From assembly GCA_023511995.1 (NCBI GenBank), contig JAIMAL010000011.1, positions 25,453-89,452 on the forward strand: a stretch of DNA of 64,000 nucleotides. The letters are read 5' to 3'. The notes beneath the pieces were generated by a model. The model saw only the letters and a list, made by a program, of their open reading frames with translations. It was not told where the DNA came from and searched no databases. The DNA comes from Burkholderiales bacterium (GTDB taxonomy: Bacteria > Pseudomonadota > Gammaproteobacteria > Burkholderiales > Thiobacteraceae). This document shows, one piece after another, positions 29,365-37,690 of the stretch. Numbering within the stretch: the first letter of the stretch is position 1; every line of letters starts with the position of its first letter. Both the position numbers and the translations under genes were made by a program.

Positions 29365-31167
29365 TCAGGCGGTGGCGTTGCCGGCTGGGGCGGCAAAGAC
29401 CCGGTTGCGCCCGGCCTGCTTGGCCCGATAGAGGGCTTCGTCGGCGCGGCTCAAAAGCGAGTCGGCGGATTCACGCCCTTCTCGCTGGGCCACGCCGGCG
29501 CTGAAGGTGATGAGGATGCGCTGGTTGTCGTGGAGGAAGAAGCGTTTGGTGAGCTCCCGCTGCAGGCGGGTCATGATTTTCACGGCCTCCTCAAGCGTGG
29601 TGTCGGGAAAGAGGATGACGAATTCCTCTCCGCCGTAACGGGCAACGGTATCGCTGGGCCGCAGGATTGCCTTGATTACCTGCGCCAGATGCCGCAGCGC
29701 CTGGTCGCCTGCCTCGTGTCCATAGGTGTCGTTGAGGCGTTTGAAATGGTCCACGTCGAGGAGAGCAATGGAAAGGGGCGTACCGTGGCGCTCGGAACGG
29801 GCGAATTCCCGGGCGAAGGCGTCTTCCAGGCCGCGGCGGTTCAGGGCGCCGGTGAGGTAATCCTGATAGACGAGGTCTGACACCTGCTCCAGTTCCGCCT
29901 CCAGTTGACGGATGCGGGCCTCCGCCGCCTCCACCTGTTGCCGCGCCGCCACCAGTTCGTCGTGGGAGCGGATCATGTCCAGATGCAGGCTGCGCGTGTC
30001 GGCGAGGATGTCCTGCAGCACCTGGTTGAGGGTGGGCAGGTCCTCGGTGTTGCTCAGGATTTCCGTGTAACGCTCGATCTTCCTGTGGTAGCCGCCGGTG
30101 CTTTCCGACATCTCGCCGATGCGTTCGATGAAGACGGTGACCAGATTCTTCAGGGTGGCCTTGGCCTCGTTGAGGCTGTGCTTGAGGGTGCTCTGTTTGA
30201 AGATGACTTCCTTGAACCGCTTCTCGGCATCGGCAATCACCCGGCTATCGAGGGGCTGGCGGATGATTTCCTGCACCACGATGAGCTGCCCCCGCAGCCA
30301 TTGGTCGTCCAGCAAAAGCTCGCCGATGTTATCGATGACGAGCTCAAGCAGGCGCTTCAGTCCTTCGATGACGCCCGTTTCGGCCTCGGTCTGCAGTTCC
30401 ACCTGGATCCAGAACTGCCGCATTGACCGGGCCAGGGCGGCGAAGGCTTCCGGGCTGCGGGCGACGCGTGCCTCGTCGGCAAGGCGCTCGGCCTCGCGCG
30501 CCAGCGCCGGCAGATGACCGAGACGCGGGCGCACGCCCTGGAGGAGGGCCTGGGCGAGGAGCTCCGCCAGGGAGGCGGCCAGATCCTCCGCTGCGGCGAC
30601 GTTTACCGGCAAACCCCGGCGGTCTGCCGCCGGCTCGGCAGCAGGTTCAGCGGGGGCCGCAAGTTCGATGTCGCTGGCCACCGCGGCGCCTTCCGCCCAG
30701 GCACGGCTCAAAGCGGCAAGCTTGACCGCAAGCTCCTCCCCATTGCGGCCGAAGTTGATCAGCACCCGCTCCAGGGCCTCTTTCTTGCGCAGGGTGGTGA
30801 GACCCGGCTGTTTCAGGTCCCACTGGCGGATGAGCTCGCGGATGATCTCTGCCCAGTTGGCCTGCGCCTCGCCACGGGGTTGGACGAGGCCCTCCAGCGT
30901 GGTGGTGAACGCCTCCCAGTTGCGCTCCTCCACCGCCTTGGCGAGCTGGCGCAGCGGCCCACCCTGCGCCGGCAGGCGGCGGGCAAGGTTCTCCAGCACG
31001 CGGGCCAGATTTTCCTCCACCCCTTCCGCCGCGGCAGTTTGCGGTGCCAAGCCCGCCAGTTCCCGATAGATGCGCTGGTAATTCTCCGGTGTGGGGGCAA
31101 TGCGCCGGGCGGCGAGCTGTTTCAGGGTTTCCCGGGCAAGCTCGGTGGGGTTGTTCGAAGGAGGCAT
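29365..31167 (-). CDS. Diguanylate cyclase (GGDEF protein) divergent from flgA
   Basis: A 600-residue soluble protein with no membrane helix. The C-terminal GGDEF domain (about 430-590) has an intact GGEEF active site at 512-516 and an RxxD product-inhibition site (RPSD, 503-506) at the right spacing, so it should make cyclic di-GMP and be feedback-inhibited. The N-terminal 400 residues are helical with no domain I can name, and a coiled-coil stretch lies just before the GGDEF domain (VEAAEARIRQLEAELEQV). Its place between flgB and the divergent flgA suggests control of motility or the swim-to-stick switch; this is inference. Confidence 0.9.
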   Translation of the reverse strand: MPPSNNPTELARETLKQLAARRIAPTPENYQRIYRELAGLAPQTAAAEGVEENLARVLENLARRLPAQGGPLRQLAKAVEERNWEAFTTTLEGLVQPRGEAQANWAEIIRELIRQWDLKQPGLTTLRKKEALERVLINFGRNGEELAVKLAALSRAWAEGAAVASDIELAAPAEPAAEPAADRRGLPVNVAAAEDLAASLAELLAQALLQGVRPRLGHLPALAREAERLADEARVARSPEAFAALARSMRQFWIQVELQTEAETGVIEGLKRLLELVIDNIGELLLDDQWLRGQLIVVQEIIRQPLDSRVIADAEKRFKEVIFKQSTLKHSLNEAKATLKNLVTVFIERIGEMSESTGGYHRKIERYTEILSNTEDLPTLNQVLQDILADTRSLHLDMIRSHDELVAARQQVEAAEARIRQLEAELEQVSDLVYQDYLTGALNRRGLEDAFAREFARSERHGTPLSIALLDVDHFKRLNDTYGHEAGDQALRHLAQVIKAILRPSDTVARYGGEEFVILFPDTTLEEAVKIMTRLQRELTKRFFLHDNQRILITFSAGVAQREGRESADSLLSRADEALYRAKQAGRNRVFAAPAGNATA

Positions 31168-31191
31168 GCTTCGGTCGCCGTGGGCGTGAAC

Positions 31192-31200
31192 TGCTACAAT
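31192..31200 (+). promoter_or_regulatory. Extended -10-like box before flgA
   Basis: TGCTACAAT resembles an extended -10 (TGnTATAAT). No -35 is visible. If used, transcription would begin about at the GTG taken here as the flgA start. Confidence 0.35.
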
Positions 31201-31206
31201 CTTTGC

Positions 31207-31941
31207 GTGCGAAGGAGGTCGTGTTTTTTATTTCGGCGGGCCGCGCGTCCAACTTTAGCCCAGGTGTGGGCATGCTGTCAGCTCGCCTGGCTTGTTGCTG
31301 CCGGCATGGCGCAGGCCGAAATGCCTCCGCCTTCGGTGCGCCACGTGGTGGAGCAATTCGTGTTCCAGCAGCTCGCCGGCCAGCCGGGGCAGATCAGCGT
31401 GGAGGTGGGGGAGCTCGATAGAGGCCTCAATCTGCCCCGCTGCCAGCGGCTGGAGGCTTTTCTCCCCGCGGGGGTGCGTCTTTGGGGACAGGCCAATGTG
31501 GGGGTGCGGTGCGTGGCGGGGGCGAACTGGACCGCCTATGTCCCCGTCACCGTGCGCATCCAGGCACCGGTGGTGGTGGCGGCTCGGCCCTTGAGTGCCG
31601 GACGCACCCTGACCGCGGAAGACCTGTCGTTACAGACCCAGGATTTGACCCGACTGCCACCGGGCGTGCTCACGGATCCGGCGCAGGCCATGGGGCAGGT
31701 GCTGAATGTGGGCCTGATGCCGGGCTACCCCCTGCGGCAGGACATGCTGAAGGCGCCCCTGGTCATCCGCCAGGGTCAGGTGGTGAAGCTCATCGCCCAA
31801 GGGGGGGGATTCCGCGTCACTTCGGAAGGCCGCGCCCTCACCAATGCCGCTGCGGGTCAGACCGTGCAGGTGCGCACCTCAAGCGGCCAGACGGTGACCG
31901 GCACCGCCCGGGCGGATGGCAGCGTGGAGGTGGCCTTCTAG
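31207..31941 (+). CDS. flgA: Flagellar P-ring assembly chaperone FlgA
   Basis: About 244 residues. An Arg-rich N-terminus and hydrophobic stretch (QLAWLVAAGMAQA) look like a Sec signal peptide. The rest is FlgA with a C-terminal SAF domain (about 120-244: AARPLSAGRTLTAEDL, VGLMPGYPLRQDML, GQVVKLIAQGGGF). It chaperones FlgI in the periplasm. The start is unclear: GTG 31207 is in frame, but the only strong ribosome-binding sequence (GAAGGAGG, 31211-31218) lies just inside it with no in-frame start after it. GTG 31264 is an alternative with a shorter signal. Confidence 0.88.
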   Translation: MRRRSCFLFRRAARPTLAQVWACCQLAWLVAAGMAQAEMPPPSVRHVVEQFVFQQLAGQPGQISVEVGELDRGLNLPRCQRLEAFLPAGVRLWGQANVGVRCVAGANWTAYVPVTVRIQAPVVVAARPLSAGRTLTAEDLSLQTQDLTRLPPGVLTDPAQAMGQVLNVGLMPGYPLRQDMLKAPLVIRQGQVVKLIAQGGGFRVTSEGRALTNAAAGQTVQVRTSSGQTVTGTARADGSVEVAF

Positions 31942-32086
31942 CGTCCCCCGCGGCGCTTGGTGGTACACTGTGGGGGTCAGCCCGGCCGTTGCCTGGTCCC
32001 GGAGTCGAGGCCGGGGCCGGGCCAAAAGCCTTGTGGATGGCGGCTTTGTGCCGGATGAGCGATTGCAGCTTTGTCATGCCTTTGGC

Positions 32087-32113
32087 TCAAGTTTCGCTGC
32101 CGACAGTCGAAAT
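32087..32113 (+). promoter_or_regulatory. Sigma28 (FliA) promoter for flgM-flgN
   Basis: TCAAGTTT (7 of 8 to the -35 TAAAGTTT), 11 bases, then GTCGAAAT (5 of 8 to GCCGATAA). The exact spacing and the strong -35 support it. It lies about 52 bases before the flgM start and fits FliA-driven flgM expression as feedback. Confidence 0.55.
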
Positions 32114-32165
32114 TCTAGCCAAGGCGGGCGGTGGTCCCGCTCACTCATCAGCGAAGGGACATGCC

Positions 32166-32483
32166 TTGAAAATCGACAACTCTTCCAAGCCGGTGGGCAA
32201 GCCCCAGGCCACGCAGGCGACGACCAAAAAATCGGGCGCCGGCGGGGCGAAGCGGGCTTCTTCTGGTTCCTCCTCGTCCGCGGAGAAAGTGGACATCACG
32301 CCCCTGTCCGCCCAGTTGCAGGCACTGGAGAGCAAGCTGGAACAGGTGGAAGTGGTGGACACGGCACGGGTCGAGGCCATCAAACAGGCCATCGCCGAAG
32401 GCCGCTTCAGGGTGAACCCGGACGCCATCGCCGACCGGCTCATCGCCACGGTCAAGGAAATGGTGCTCTCCCGCAAGGGCTAG
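32166..32483 (+). CDS. flgM: Anti-sigma28 factor FlgM
   Basis: About 105 residues. It starts LKIDNSSKPVG in the usual FlgM manner. A Ser/Gly/Ala/Lys-rich flexible N-terminal half is followed by the conserved sigma28-binding C-terminus (VDTARVEAIKQAIAEGRFRV, PDAIADRLI). It holds FliA inactive until the hook is complete and FlgM is exported. The start is TTG at 32166 with GAAGGGA at 32153-32158; the longer frame upstream is not coding. flgN follows by 4 bases. Confidence 0.93.
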   Translation: MKIDNSSKPVGKPQATQATTKKSGAGGAKRASSGSSSSAEKVDITPLSAQLQALESKLEQVEVVDTARVEAIKQAIAEGRFRVNPDAIADRLIATVKEMVLSRKG

Positions 32484-32487
32484 CGCC

Positions 32488-32979
32488 ATGTCCGGCCAAC
32501 CCATCGTTGATGCCCTGCTCCCGCTGCTGCGGGAGGAACGGGATGGCTATCGCGCCTTTCTCGATCTCCTCAAGGAGGAACGAACTGCTCTCGAAGGCCG
32601 GGACCCGGACGCGCTGCTGGCGATTGCCCAACGCAAATCGGCAGAGGTGATGCGGCTAGGCCGGCTGGGGGAGGCACGCAACCAGGCGTTGCGCGCCCAC
32701 ACCGGTGCCACCGACCTGGCGGGCATCGAGGCCTGGTGCAGAAAGCTCGACGGGGCGACGGGCCGCACTGTGCTCACCCTCTGGCAGGAACTCCTCGACG
32801 CCGCGCGGGCAGCGCGTACCCTTAACGAGGAAAACGGCGCCCTGATCACGGTGCGGCTAAAGCACAACCAGCAGGCCCTTGCCATCCTCCGCGGTGCCGC
32901 GCCCTCGCTGCCACCCTTCTACGGGCCCGACGGCCAGCCCTGTGGCGCTTCCTCCGGCCGCCGCTTGGGCAAGGCCTGA
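32488..32979 (+). CDS. flgN: Flagellar export chaperone FlgN
   Basis: A 163-residue helical protein, FlgN family. The N-terminal RDGYRAFLDLLKEERTALEG pattern and the C-terminal helical region are typical. FlgN escorts FlgK and FlgL to the export gate. It follows flgM directly and converges with motD across 9 bases. Confidence 0.88.
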   Translation: MSGQPIVDALLPLLREERDGYRAFLDLLKEERTALEGRDPDALLAIAQRKSAEVMRLGRLGEARNQALRAHTGATDLAGIEAWCRKLDGATGRTVLTLWQELLDAARAARTLNEENGALITVRLKHNQQALAILRGAAPSLPPFYGPDGQPCGASSGRRLGKA

Positions 32980-32988
32980 CACGCGACT

Positions 32989-33804
32989 TCACTCGCCGGC
33001 CTTGCCGTTGCCTTCGCCCAACACCCCGGCGATGGGAATGTCCTTCACCTTTTCCGGTGTTTCGGCAATGACCAGCATGGTGACGCGGCGGTTGCGTGCC
33101 CGGTTCTGTTCGTCCGTGTTGGGCAGCAGAGGCCGGTTGGCGGCGTAGCCCACCGCCACCAAGCGGTCGGGACTCACGCCGTTGGCCTCGAACAGTCGCA
33201 CCACGCTGGCGGCGCGGGCGGTGGACAGCTCCCAGTTGGAAGGATAGAGGGGGGTGTTGATGGGGGTGTCGTCGGTGTGTCCCTCCACCTGGATTTTGTT
33301 GGGGATGCGGGCGAGGATCTGGGCCACGGCGGAAAGCACCTTCACCGGTTCCCCCTGCAGGGTGGCGGAGCCGGGCGGAAACAGCACTGCGGCATTGATT
33401 TCGATGGTCACCCCCCGCTGGCTCTGGGTGACGCGCACCTGCCCTTCCTTGACCAGGGGCGCCATCACCTGCAGCAAATCCTGGGCAATGCGTTTCATGT
33501 TTTCCGTCTGTTTGCGCAGGCGCGGATCCACTTCGGCATCCGGTTTCTTCACCGGCGCCGCTTTGATGGGCTGCGTGCCGGTGCCGGGGGAGAGCCGGGT
33601 TTCGAATTCGACGGGGTTGAGGGAGGAGGGCGCATTGCGGAAGGCGTTGAGCAGGGCATCCGACAGGACGCGATACTTGCCCTCGTTGATGGAGGAGATG
33701 GCGTACATCACCACGAAGAAGGCAAAGAGCAGGGTGATGAAATCGGCGTAGGAAACCAGCCAGCGTTCGAGGTTTTCGTGGTCCTGATGTTTTTTGCGGC
33801 GCAT
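32989..33804 (-). CDS. motD: Flagellar stator protein MotD (MotB paralogue)
   Basis: 271 residues. One N-terminal membrane helix (FITLLFAFFVVMYAIS, about 21-36) is preceded by the conserved proton-binding aspartate (YADF). A linker and a peptidoglycan-binding OmpA-like domain follow (about 130-250: VEGHTDDTPI, NWELSTARAASVVR, RNRRVTM). With MotC it forms a stator unit. ATG 33804 (MRRKKHQDHENLERW) is the family start; the open frame upstream overlaps motC in another frame. The partner gene and fliA lie upstream, as in Pseudomonas-like motility clusters. Confidence 0.93.
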   Translation of the reverse strand: MRRKKHQDHENLERWLVSYADFITLLFAFFVVMYAISSINEGKYRVLSDALLNAFRNAPSSLNPVEFETRLSPGTGTQPIKAAPVKKPDAEVDPRLRKQTENMKRIAQDLLQVMAPLVKEGQVRVTQSQRGVTIEINAAVLFPPGSATLQGEPVKVLSAVAQILARIPNKIQVEGHTDDTPINTPLYPSNWELSTARAASVVRLFEANGVSPDRLVAVGYAANRPLLPNTDEQNRARNRRVTMLVIAETPEKVKDIPIAGVLGEGNGKAGE

Positions 33805-33923
33805 GGAAGTCCGGCGGTTTGGTCCCTTGGGGAAGCGGAGGCTTGCTGTGGGCAGCCCTGTTTGCGTCCCCCTCGCAAGGGGATGTAAACCCTTATCGGC
33901 GCACCCCCCGCTTTCTTGAGGCC

Positions 33924-34664
33924 CTAAGCCAGGAAGCCGCGCAGCTTGCGCTCGATGAGGCGCGGGTTTTCCCCATTGGCCACCGAGACCAGGCCTTCCA
34001 CCAGCATGTGGCGCAGGGTGATCTCGCGGGCGATGATACCCTTCAGTTTGTTGGCAATGGGCAGAAACAGCAGGTTGGCCGAACCCACGCCATAGACCGT
34101 GGCGACGAAGGCGACGGCGATGCCCGCCCCCAGTTTGGAGGGGTCGGAGAGATTCTCCATGACGTGGATGAGCCCCAGCACCGCACCCAGGATGCCGATG
34201 GTGGGCGCGTAGCCGCCGGCGGACTCCCACACCCGCGCCGCCTGCCGCTGCTGTTCCTCATAGGCGTCGATTTCCAGTTGCAGCGTCTCCCGCAGGGTTT
34301 CCGGCTCGGCGCCATCGACGAGCATCTGCAGCCCTTTTTTCACGAAGGGGTCGGCGATTTCATCGATCACGGGTTCCAGGGCGAGCAGCCCGCCCTTGCG
34401 CGCCGTCGTGCTCCACTGGGTGATGGACTGGATGAGGGCATCGGCGGCGAGAGGCGGCGGCACGAAGACCCATTTGACCATGCGCATGCCGCGCAGGAAG
34501 GTGGGCAGGGTGCTCTGCAGCATGACCGCACCGGCGGTGCCACCGATGACGATGACGAAGGCCGTGACCTGCAGCAGGGAGCCCACATGCCCGCCTTCCA
34601 GAATCTGACCACCGATGATGGCGATGCCGGCGAGGAGGATGCCGACGATGCTGATGAAATCCAT
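33924..34664 (-). CDS. motC: Flagellar stator protein MotC (MotA paralogue)
   Basis: 246 residues, MotA/PomA family, four membrane helices (about 3-20, 30-50, 150-170 and 180-200). The torque loop lies between helices 2 and 3, and the conserved third/fourth helices read APTIGILGAVLGLIHVM and AFVATVYGVGSANLL. It works with MotD as an ion-driven stator. A 119-base gap separates it from motD. Confidence 0.94.
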   Translation of the reverse strand: MDFISIVGILLAGIAIIGGQILEGGHVGSLLQVTAFVIVIGGTAGAVMLQSTLPTFLRGMRMVKWVFVPPPLAADALIQSITQWSTTARKGGLLALEPVIDEIADPFVKKGLQMLVDGAEPETLRETLQLEIDAYEEQQRQAARVWESAGGYAPTIGILGAVLGLIHVMENLSDPSKLGAGIAVAFVATVYGVGSANLLFLPIANKLKGIIAREITLRHMLVEGLVSVANGENPRLIERKLRGFLA

Positions 34665-34716
34665 GATGGTCTAGGCGGCGGAAGAAAAGGAAGGGGAGAA
34701 AAGCCACATGGGGAAG

Positions 34717-35421
34717 TCAGCGGCGGGGTTCGATCCATTCGCGCAGCCGCGCTCGCAACCGCGCCACCGCCTGGGTGTGCAGCTGACAGACGCGGGATTC
34801 CGTCACGCCCAGCACCTCGCCGATCTCCCGCAGGTTGAGGTCCTGTTCGTAATACATGGCCATGACCAGGCGCTCCCTTTCCGGCAGGCCCTTGATCGCT
34901 TCGATGAGCTGCCGGCGGAAATCGCGGTCTTCCACCATGCGGAGGGGATCATCGCTGTCGGTGGCGTGGTGGCGTTCGAGGAAATCGGCGCCTTCGGCTT
35001 CCTGTAGGTCCTCGTAATAGACGAGCTGGTGGCCGCGCGCGTCGAGGAGCATCTGCTGGTAGTCGGCAAGGGAGACGCCCAGTTCCGCCGCCACCTCGGC
35101 TTCTGTGGGGGGACGCCTGAGCTTTTGTTCCAGTCTGCTGATGGCGGCTTCGATCTGGCGCAGATTCTTGCGCACCGTGCGCGGCAGCCAGTCTGCATGC
35201 CGCAGCTCATCCAGCATGGCGCCGCGGATACGCTGCACGGCATAGGTTTCGAACTGCGCGCCCTGGGTGCCATCGTAGTTGGCGGCGGCATCGAGCAAGC
35301 CGATCAGCCCGGCCTGGATGAGGTCGTCGACCTGGACGCTCGCCGGCAGACGCGTCATGAGATGGTAGGCGATGCGTTTGACCAGCGGGGCGAATTTCTC
35401 GACGTATTCCTCTTTTTTCAA
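34717..35421 (-). CDS. fliA: RNA polymerase sigma factor FliA (sigma28)
   Basis: About 234 residues. Region 2 includes DLIQAGLIGLLDAA and the diagnostic RIRGAMLDELR with DWLPR; region 3 includes IEAAISRLEQKLRRPPTEAE; region 4 includes YYEQDLNLREIGEVLGVTES. It transcribes late flagellar genes, here likely flgKL and flgMN. The start is TTG at 35421: GAGG stands 8 bases upstream and the result is close to E. coli length (239). The longer open frame would add residues with no family match. Confidence 0.95.
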   Translation of the reverse strand: MKKEEYVEKFAPLVKRIAYHLMTRLPASVQVDDLIQAGLIGLLDAAANYDGTQGAQFETYAVQRIRGAMLDELRHADWLPRTVRKNLRQIEAAISRLEQKLRRPPTEAEVAAELGVSLADYQQMLLDARGHQLVYYEDLQEAEGADFLERHHATDSDDPLRMVEDRDFRRQLIEAIKGLPERERLVMAMYYEQDLNLREIGEVLGVTESRVCQLHTQAVARLRARLREWIEPRR

Positions 35422-35492
35422 ACTGAAAACCTCAAATGAAGCCGCCCCAAAGGAACCTTCCGGCAGGTGCGCAAAGCCCGGGGAGCTCCCAA

Positions 35493-35526
35493 AGCGGCCG
35501 GCTGGGTGCCTCCCTTGTCGGCCGCT
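35493..35526 (-). other. Inverted repeat between flhG and fliA
   Basis: AGCGGCCGAC / GCCGGCCGCT (minus strand), one mismatch and a 14-base loop, followed by only TTT. It could be a weak terminator, an attenuator setting fliA below flhG, or an mRNA-stability hairpin. A second small palindrome, GGGAGCTCCC, lies at 35481-35490. Confidence 0.4.
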
Positions 35527-35534
35527 CAGGCGCC

Positions 35535-36395
35535 TTAGAGCGTTGCCAGCCGGCTTGCCGTCACCAGCCGGTGAAAGAGGCTTTCGGCTCTGCCCAGCTC
35601 CCCCTCCGGACGGGGCCATGCCTCCATGGCTTCCGCCAGCGCGCGGCAATCCTGTGTGGCGACACTGTCGGGAAACGCGGTCACCACGCCGCGGCCCAGG
35701 CGCCGCGCCCTTCCCACCTGCGCATCGGCGGCAAGCTTCCCCAGCCAGTCGAGGCGCACACCGAGAAAGCGGCCGGCCGTGTGCTGAAGGTTATTATAAA
35801 TGGCCTGCCCGTCCAAACCAGCCTTGACTTTCGTCACCACCAGATGGAAGCGGCGCAAGGCAAAGCCTTGGGCGAGGCGTTTGAGGAGGCCGTAGGTGAG
35901 GGTGATGGCCCTGGCCTCTGGCGTGGTGACGAGCACAATTTCCTGCGCTGCGAGTGTCAGGGCACAGGCGGTTTCCCCCGCGCGTGGCAGAAGCAGCGCG
36001 AAATCGGTGGCCTCCGCCAGCGCAGCGAACTCTGCGGCAAGGGCCTCCTGGCTGCTTGCATCGAGGCGGGCAAGGCCTTCCATGGCCTGCCCCAGGACAA
36101 GCCAGCCGATGCCTTCGCCGCCATGACGCACGATTTCGGCGAGCCGCTTCTGTCCCCGCAGCACCGTCGTGAGGTCATGGCGGGGCGGTGGGGCGACCTC
36201 CTCGACCGGTGGCTCAGGGGCATCGCAGAGCACCAGCACGCGGCGGCCGCGGCGGGCTAAGGTGAGGGCGAGGTTTTCCACCAAGGCGGTGCGCCCCACT
36301 CCCTCCCGCGCGGCGCAGAAGGCGATCACCCGCAAAAAATCCGGTTGCAGCAGGCGCCGCAGACCTTCTGCCTGATCGTGGGCGAAGGGCCCCAT
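35535..36395 (-). CDS. flhG: FlhG/FleN-like flagellar number regulator with degenerate ATP site
   Basis: 286 residues, MinD/ParA-like fold. The N-terminal DQAEGLR (7-13) is the DQAxxLR motif that stimulates FlhF GTPase. The P-loop reads AAREGVGRT (28-36): both lysines of the deviant Walker A pattern KGGVGKT are arginine (Arg30, Arg35). Asp58 in LVLCDAP remains, but the second Asp of the DAD-type motif is Pro. It is therefore FlhG by place and overall shape, but ATP hydrolysis is doubtful. It lies between flhF and fliA, where FlhG normally is. Confidence 0.88.
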   Translation of the reverse strand: MGPFAHDQAEGLRRLLQPDFLRVIAFCAAREGVGRTALVENLALTLARRGRRVLVLCDAPEPPVEEVAPPPRHDLTTVLRGQKRLAEIVRHGGEGIGWLVLGQAMEGLARLDASSQEALAAEFAALAEATDFALLLPRAGETACALTLAAQEIVLVTTPEARAITLTYGLLKRLAQGFALRRFHLVVTKVKAGLDGQAIYNNLQHTAGRFLGVRLDWLGKLAADAQVGRARRLGRGVVTAFPDSVATQDCRALAEAMEAWPRPEGELGRAESLFHRLVTASRLATL

Positions 36396-36409
36396 TGCGG
36401 CGGCCTGTC

Positions 36410-37690
36410 CTACCAGGTTTGCGGGATGGCGTTTTCCCCTTCCTCCGCGACGGAGAGGGCGGCCGCCGCAACCAGGGGAAACTCCTCCGCACGGGGTGTG
36501 AAGGCGGGGTCTTCCCGCGGTGGCCGGAAAGCCCGGTCGATGAGGTAGCCGGGATGGGCGAGGTGCAGGTCTTCGGGGACCCGCTGCCCATTGGTGAGGA
36601 AGTGCACCGTGAGCCGGTGGCGGATGACCACATCCAGAACGGGCCCGAGGCTTAAGCTTTCATCCACCTTGGTCAGGATACAGCCGGCCATGCCATGACC
36701 GCGGTAGGCGGTGACCACGTCGTCGAGGGTGCTGCCGTGGGCGGTGGCAGCGAGCAAAAGCAGGCGTTTCACCTCGCGACCGCGGCCGCAGAGCATGGCA
36801 ATCTGCTGGGCGATGCGACGGTCGCGCTGACTCATGCCGACGGTGTCGATGAGGACGAGATGCCGATCGGCGAGGTCGGCCAGGGTGAGTTGCAGGTCGG
36901 TTTCGTCCTTCACGGAAAAAACGGGCACGTTGAGGATCTTGCCGTAGATGCGCAACTGTTCGTGGGCGCCAATGCGGTAGGTGTCGGTGGTGACCAGGGC
37001 CAGGCGTGAAGGCCCGTGCTTGAGCGTAGAGCGCGCGGCAAGCTTCGCCACCGTAGTGGTCTTGCCCACGCCGGTGGGGCCCACCAGCGCATAGACGCCG
37101 CCCTGCTCGATCAGGTCATCGCCGGCGCCCACACAGTGCAGATTACGCTGCAATGCCAGCTTGGCCCAACGCAGTCCGCGTTCGTAGTCGAGTTCCCGCG
37201 GCATCGCCTCCACCAACTGGCGCGCAAGCAGGGGGCTGAACCCCGCAGCCAGAAGCGCCCGCATCACTTCCAGCTTGAAGGGCTCCCGGCCCTTGAGCTC
37301 GCTCCAGGCGAAACCGGCAAGCTGGCCTTCCAGCATCATGCGGATGGTCTTCAGTTCCTGTACCAGGCTCTGCACCACGGCCTCCGGAGCCGGGGATGCC
37401 GTTGGCGGGCGCTGCGCCGTCGGGGAAGGGCCGGCTTCATTGGCCGGTGGCGCGGGCTTTTCCGCCGGCGCGCGGGGCACGGTGACGCCTGGAATCTCGT
37501 GACGGGCGGCAGGGCGCGAGGGGGGCACGGCGCCGGTCAGGGAGGCCACATCCGCTTCGGCCACGGCCATGATCTCCACACCGCCGGGAACCGGCCGGTT
37601 GCTGAGGATCAGGGCATCGGGTCCGAGGACGTCGCGCACCTGGCGCAGGGCTTCCCGCGTGGTGGGGGCGGAAAACTTTTTCACGATCAT
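36410..37690 (-). CDS. flhF: Signal-recognition-particle-like GTPase FlhF
   Basis: 426 residues. A Lys/Arg-containing N-terminus (MIVKKFSAPTTREALRQVR) is followed by a low-complexity Pro/Ala linker (about 70-115) and an N/G GTPase domain. G1 is GPTGVGKTTTVAKLA, then TTDTYRIGAHEQL, LIDTVGMSQRD and TKVDE. FlhF places the first flagellar parts, usually at the pole. Its start overlaps the flhA stop by 4 bases (ATGA). Confidence 0.96.
   Translation of the reverse strand: MIVKKFSAPTTREALRQVRDVLGPDALILSNRPVPGGVEIMAVAEADVASLTGAVPPSRPAARHEIPGVTVPRAPAEKPAPPANEAGPSPTAQRPPTASPAPEAVVQSLVQELKTIRMMLEGQLAGFAWSELKGREPFKLEVMRALLAAGFSPLLARQLVEAMPRELDYERGLRWAKLALQRNLHCVGAGDDLIEQGGVYALVGPTGVGKTTTVAKLAARSTLKHGPSRLALVTTDTYRIGAHEQLRIYGKILNVPVFSVKDETDLQLTLADLADRHLVLIDTVGMSQRDRRIAQQIAMLCGRGREVKRLLLLAATAHGSTLDDVVTAYRGHGMAGCILTKVDESLSLGPVLDVVIRHRLTVHFLTNGQRVPEDLHLAHPGYLIDRAFRPPREDPAFTPRAEEFPLVAAAALSVAEEGENAIPQTW

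Noticed and set aside
32080..32106. GCCGACAG with an upstream CTTT as the flgM sigma28 promoter
   Set aside because: The -35 does not match; the overlapping TCAAGTTT-N11-GTCGAAAT has correct spacing and is preferred.
35500..35530. GCCGACAA as a sigma28 -10 box before fliA
   Set aside because: No -35-like sequence at 11 bases upstream; the string is part of the inverted repeat.
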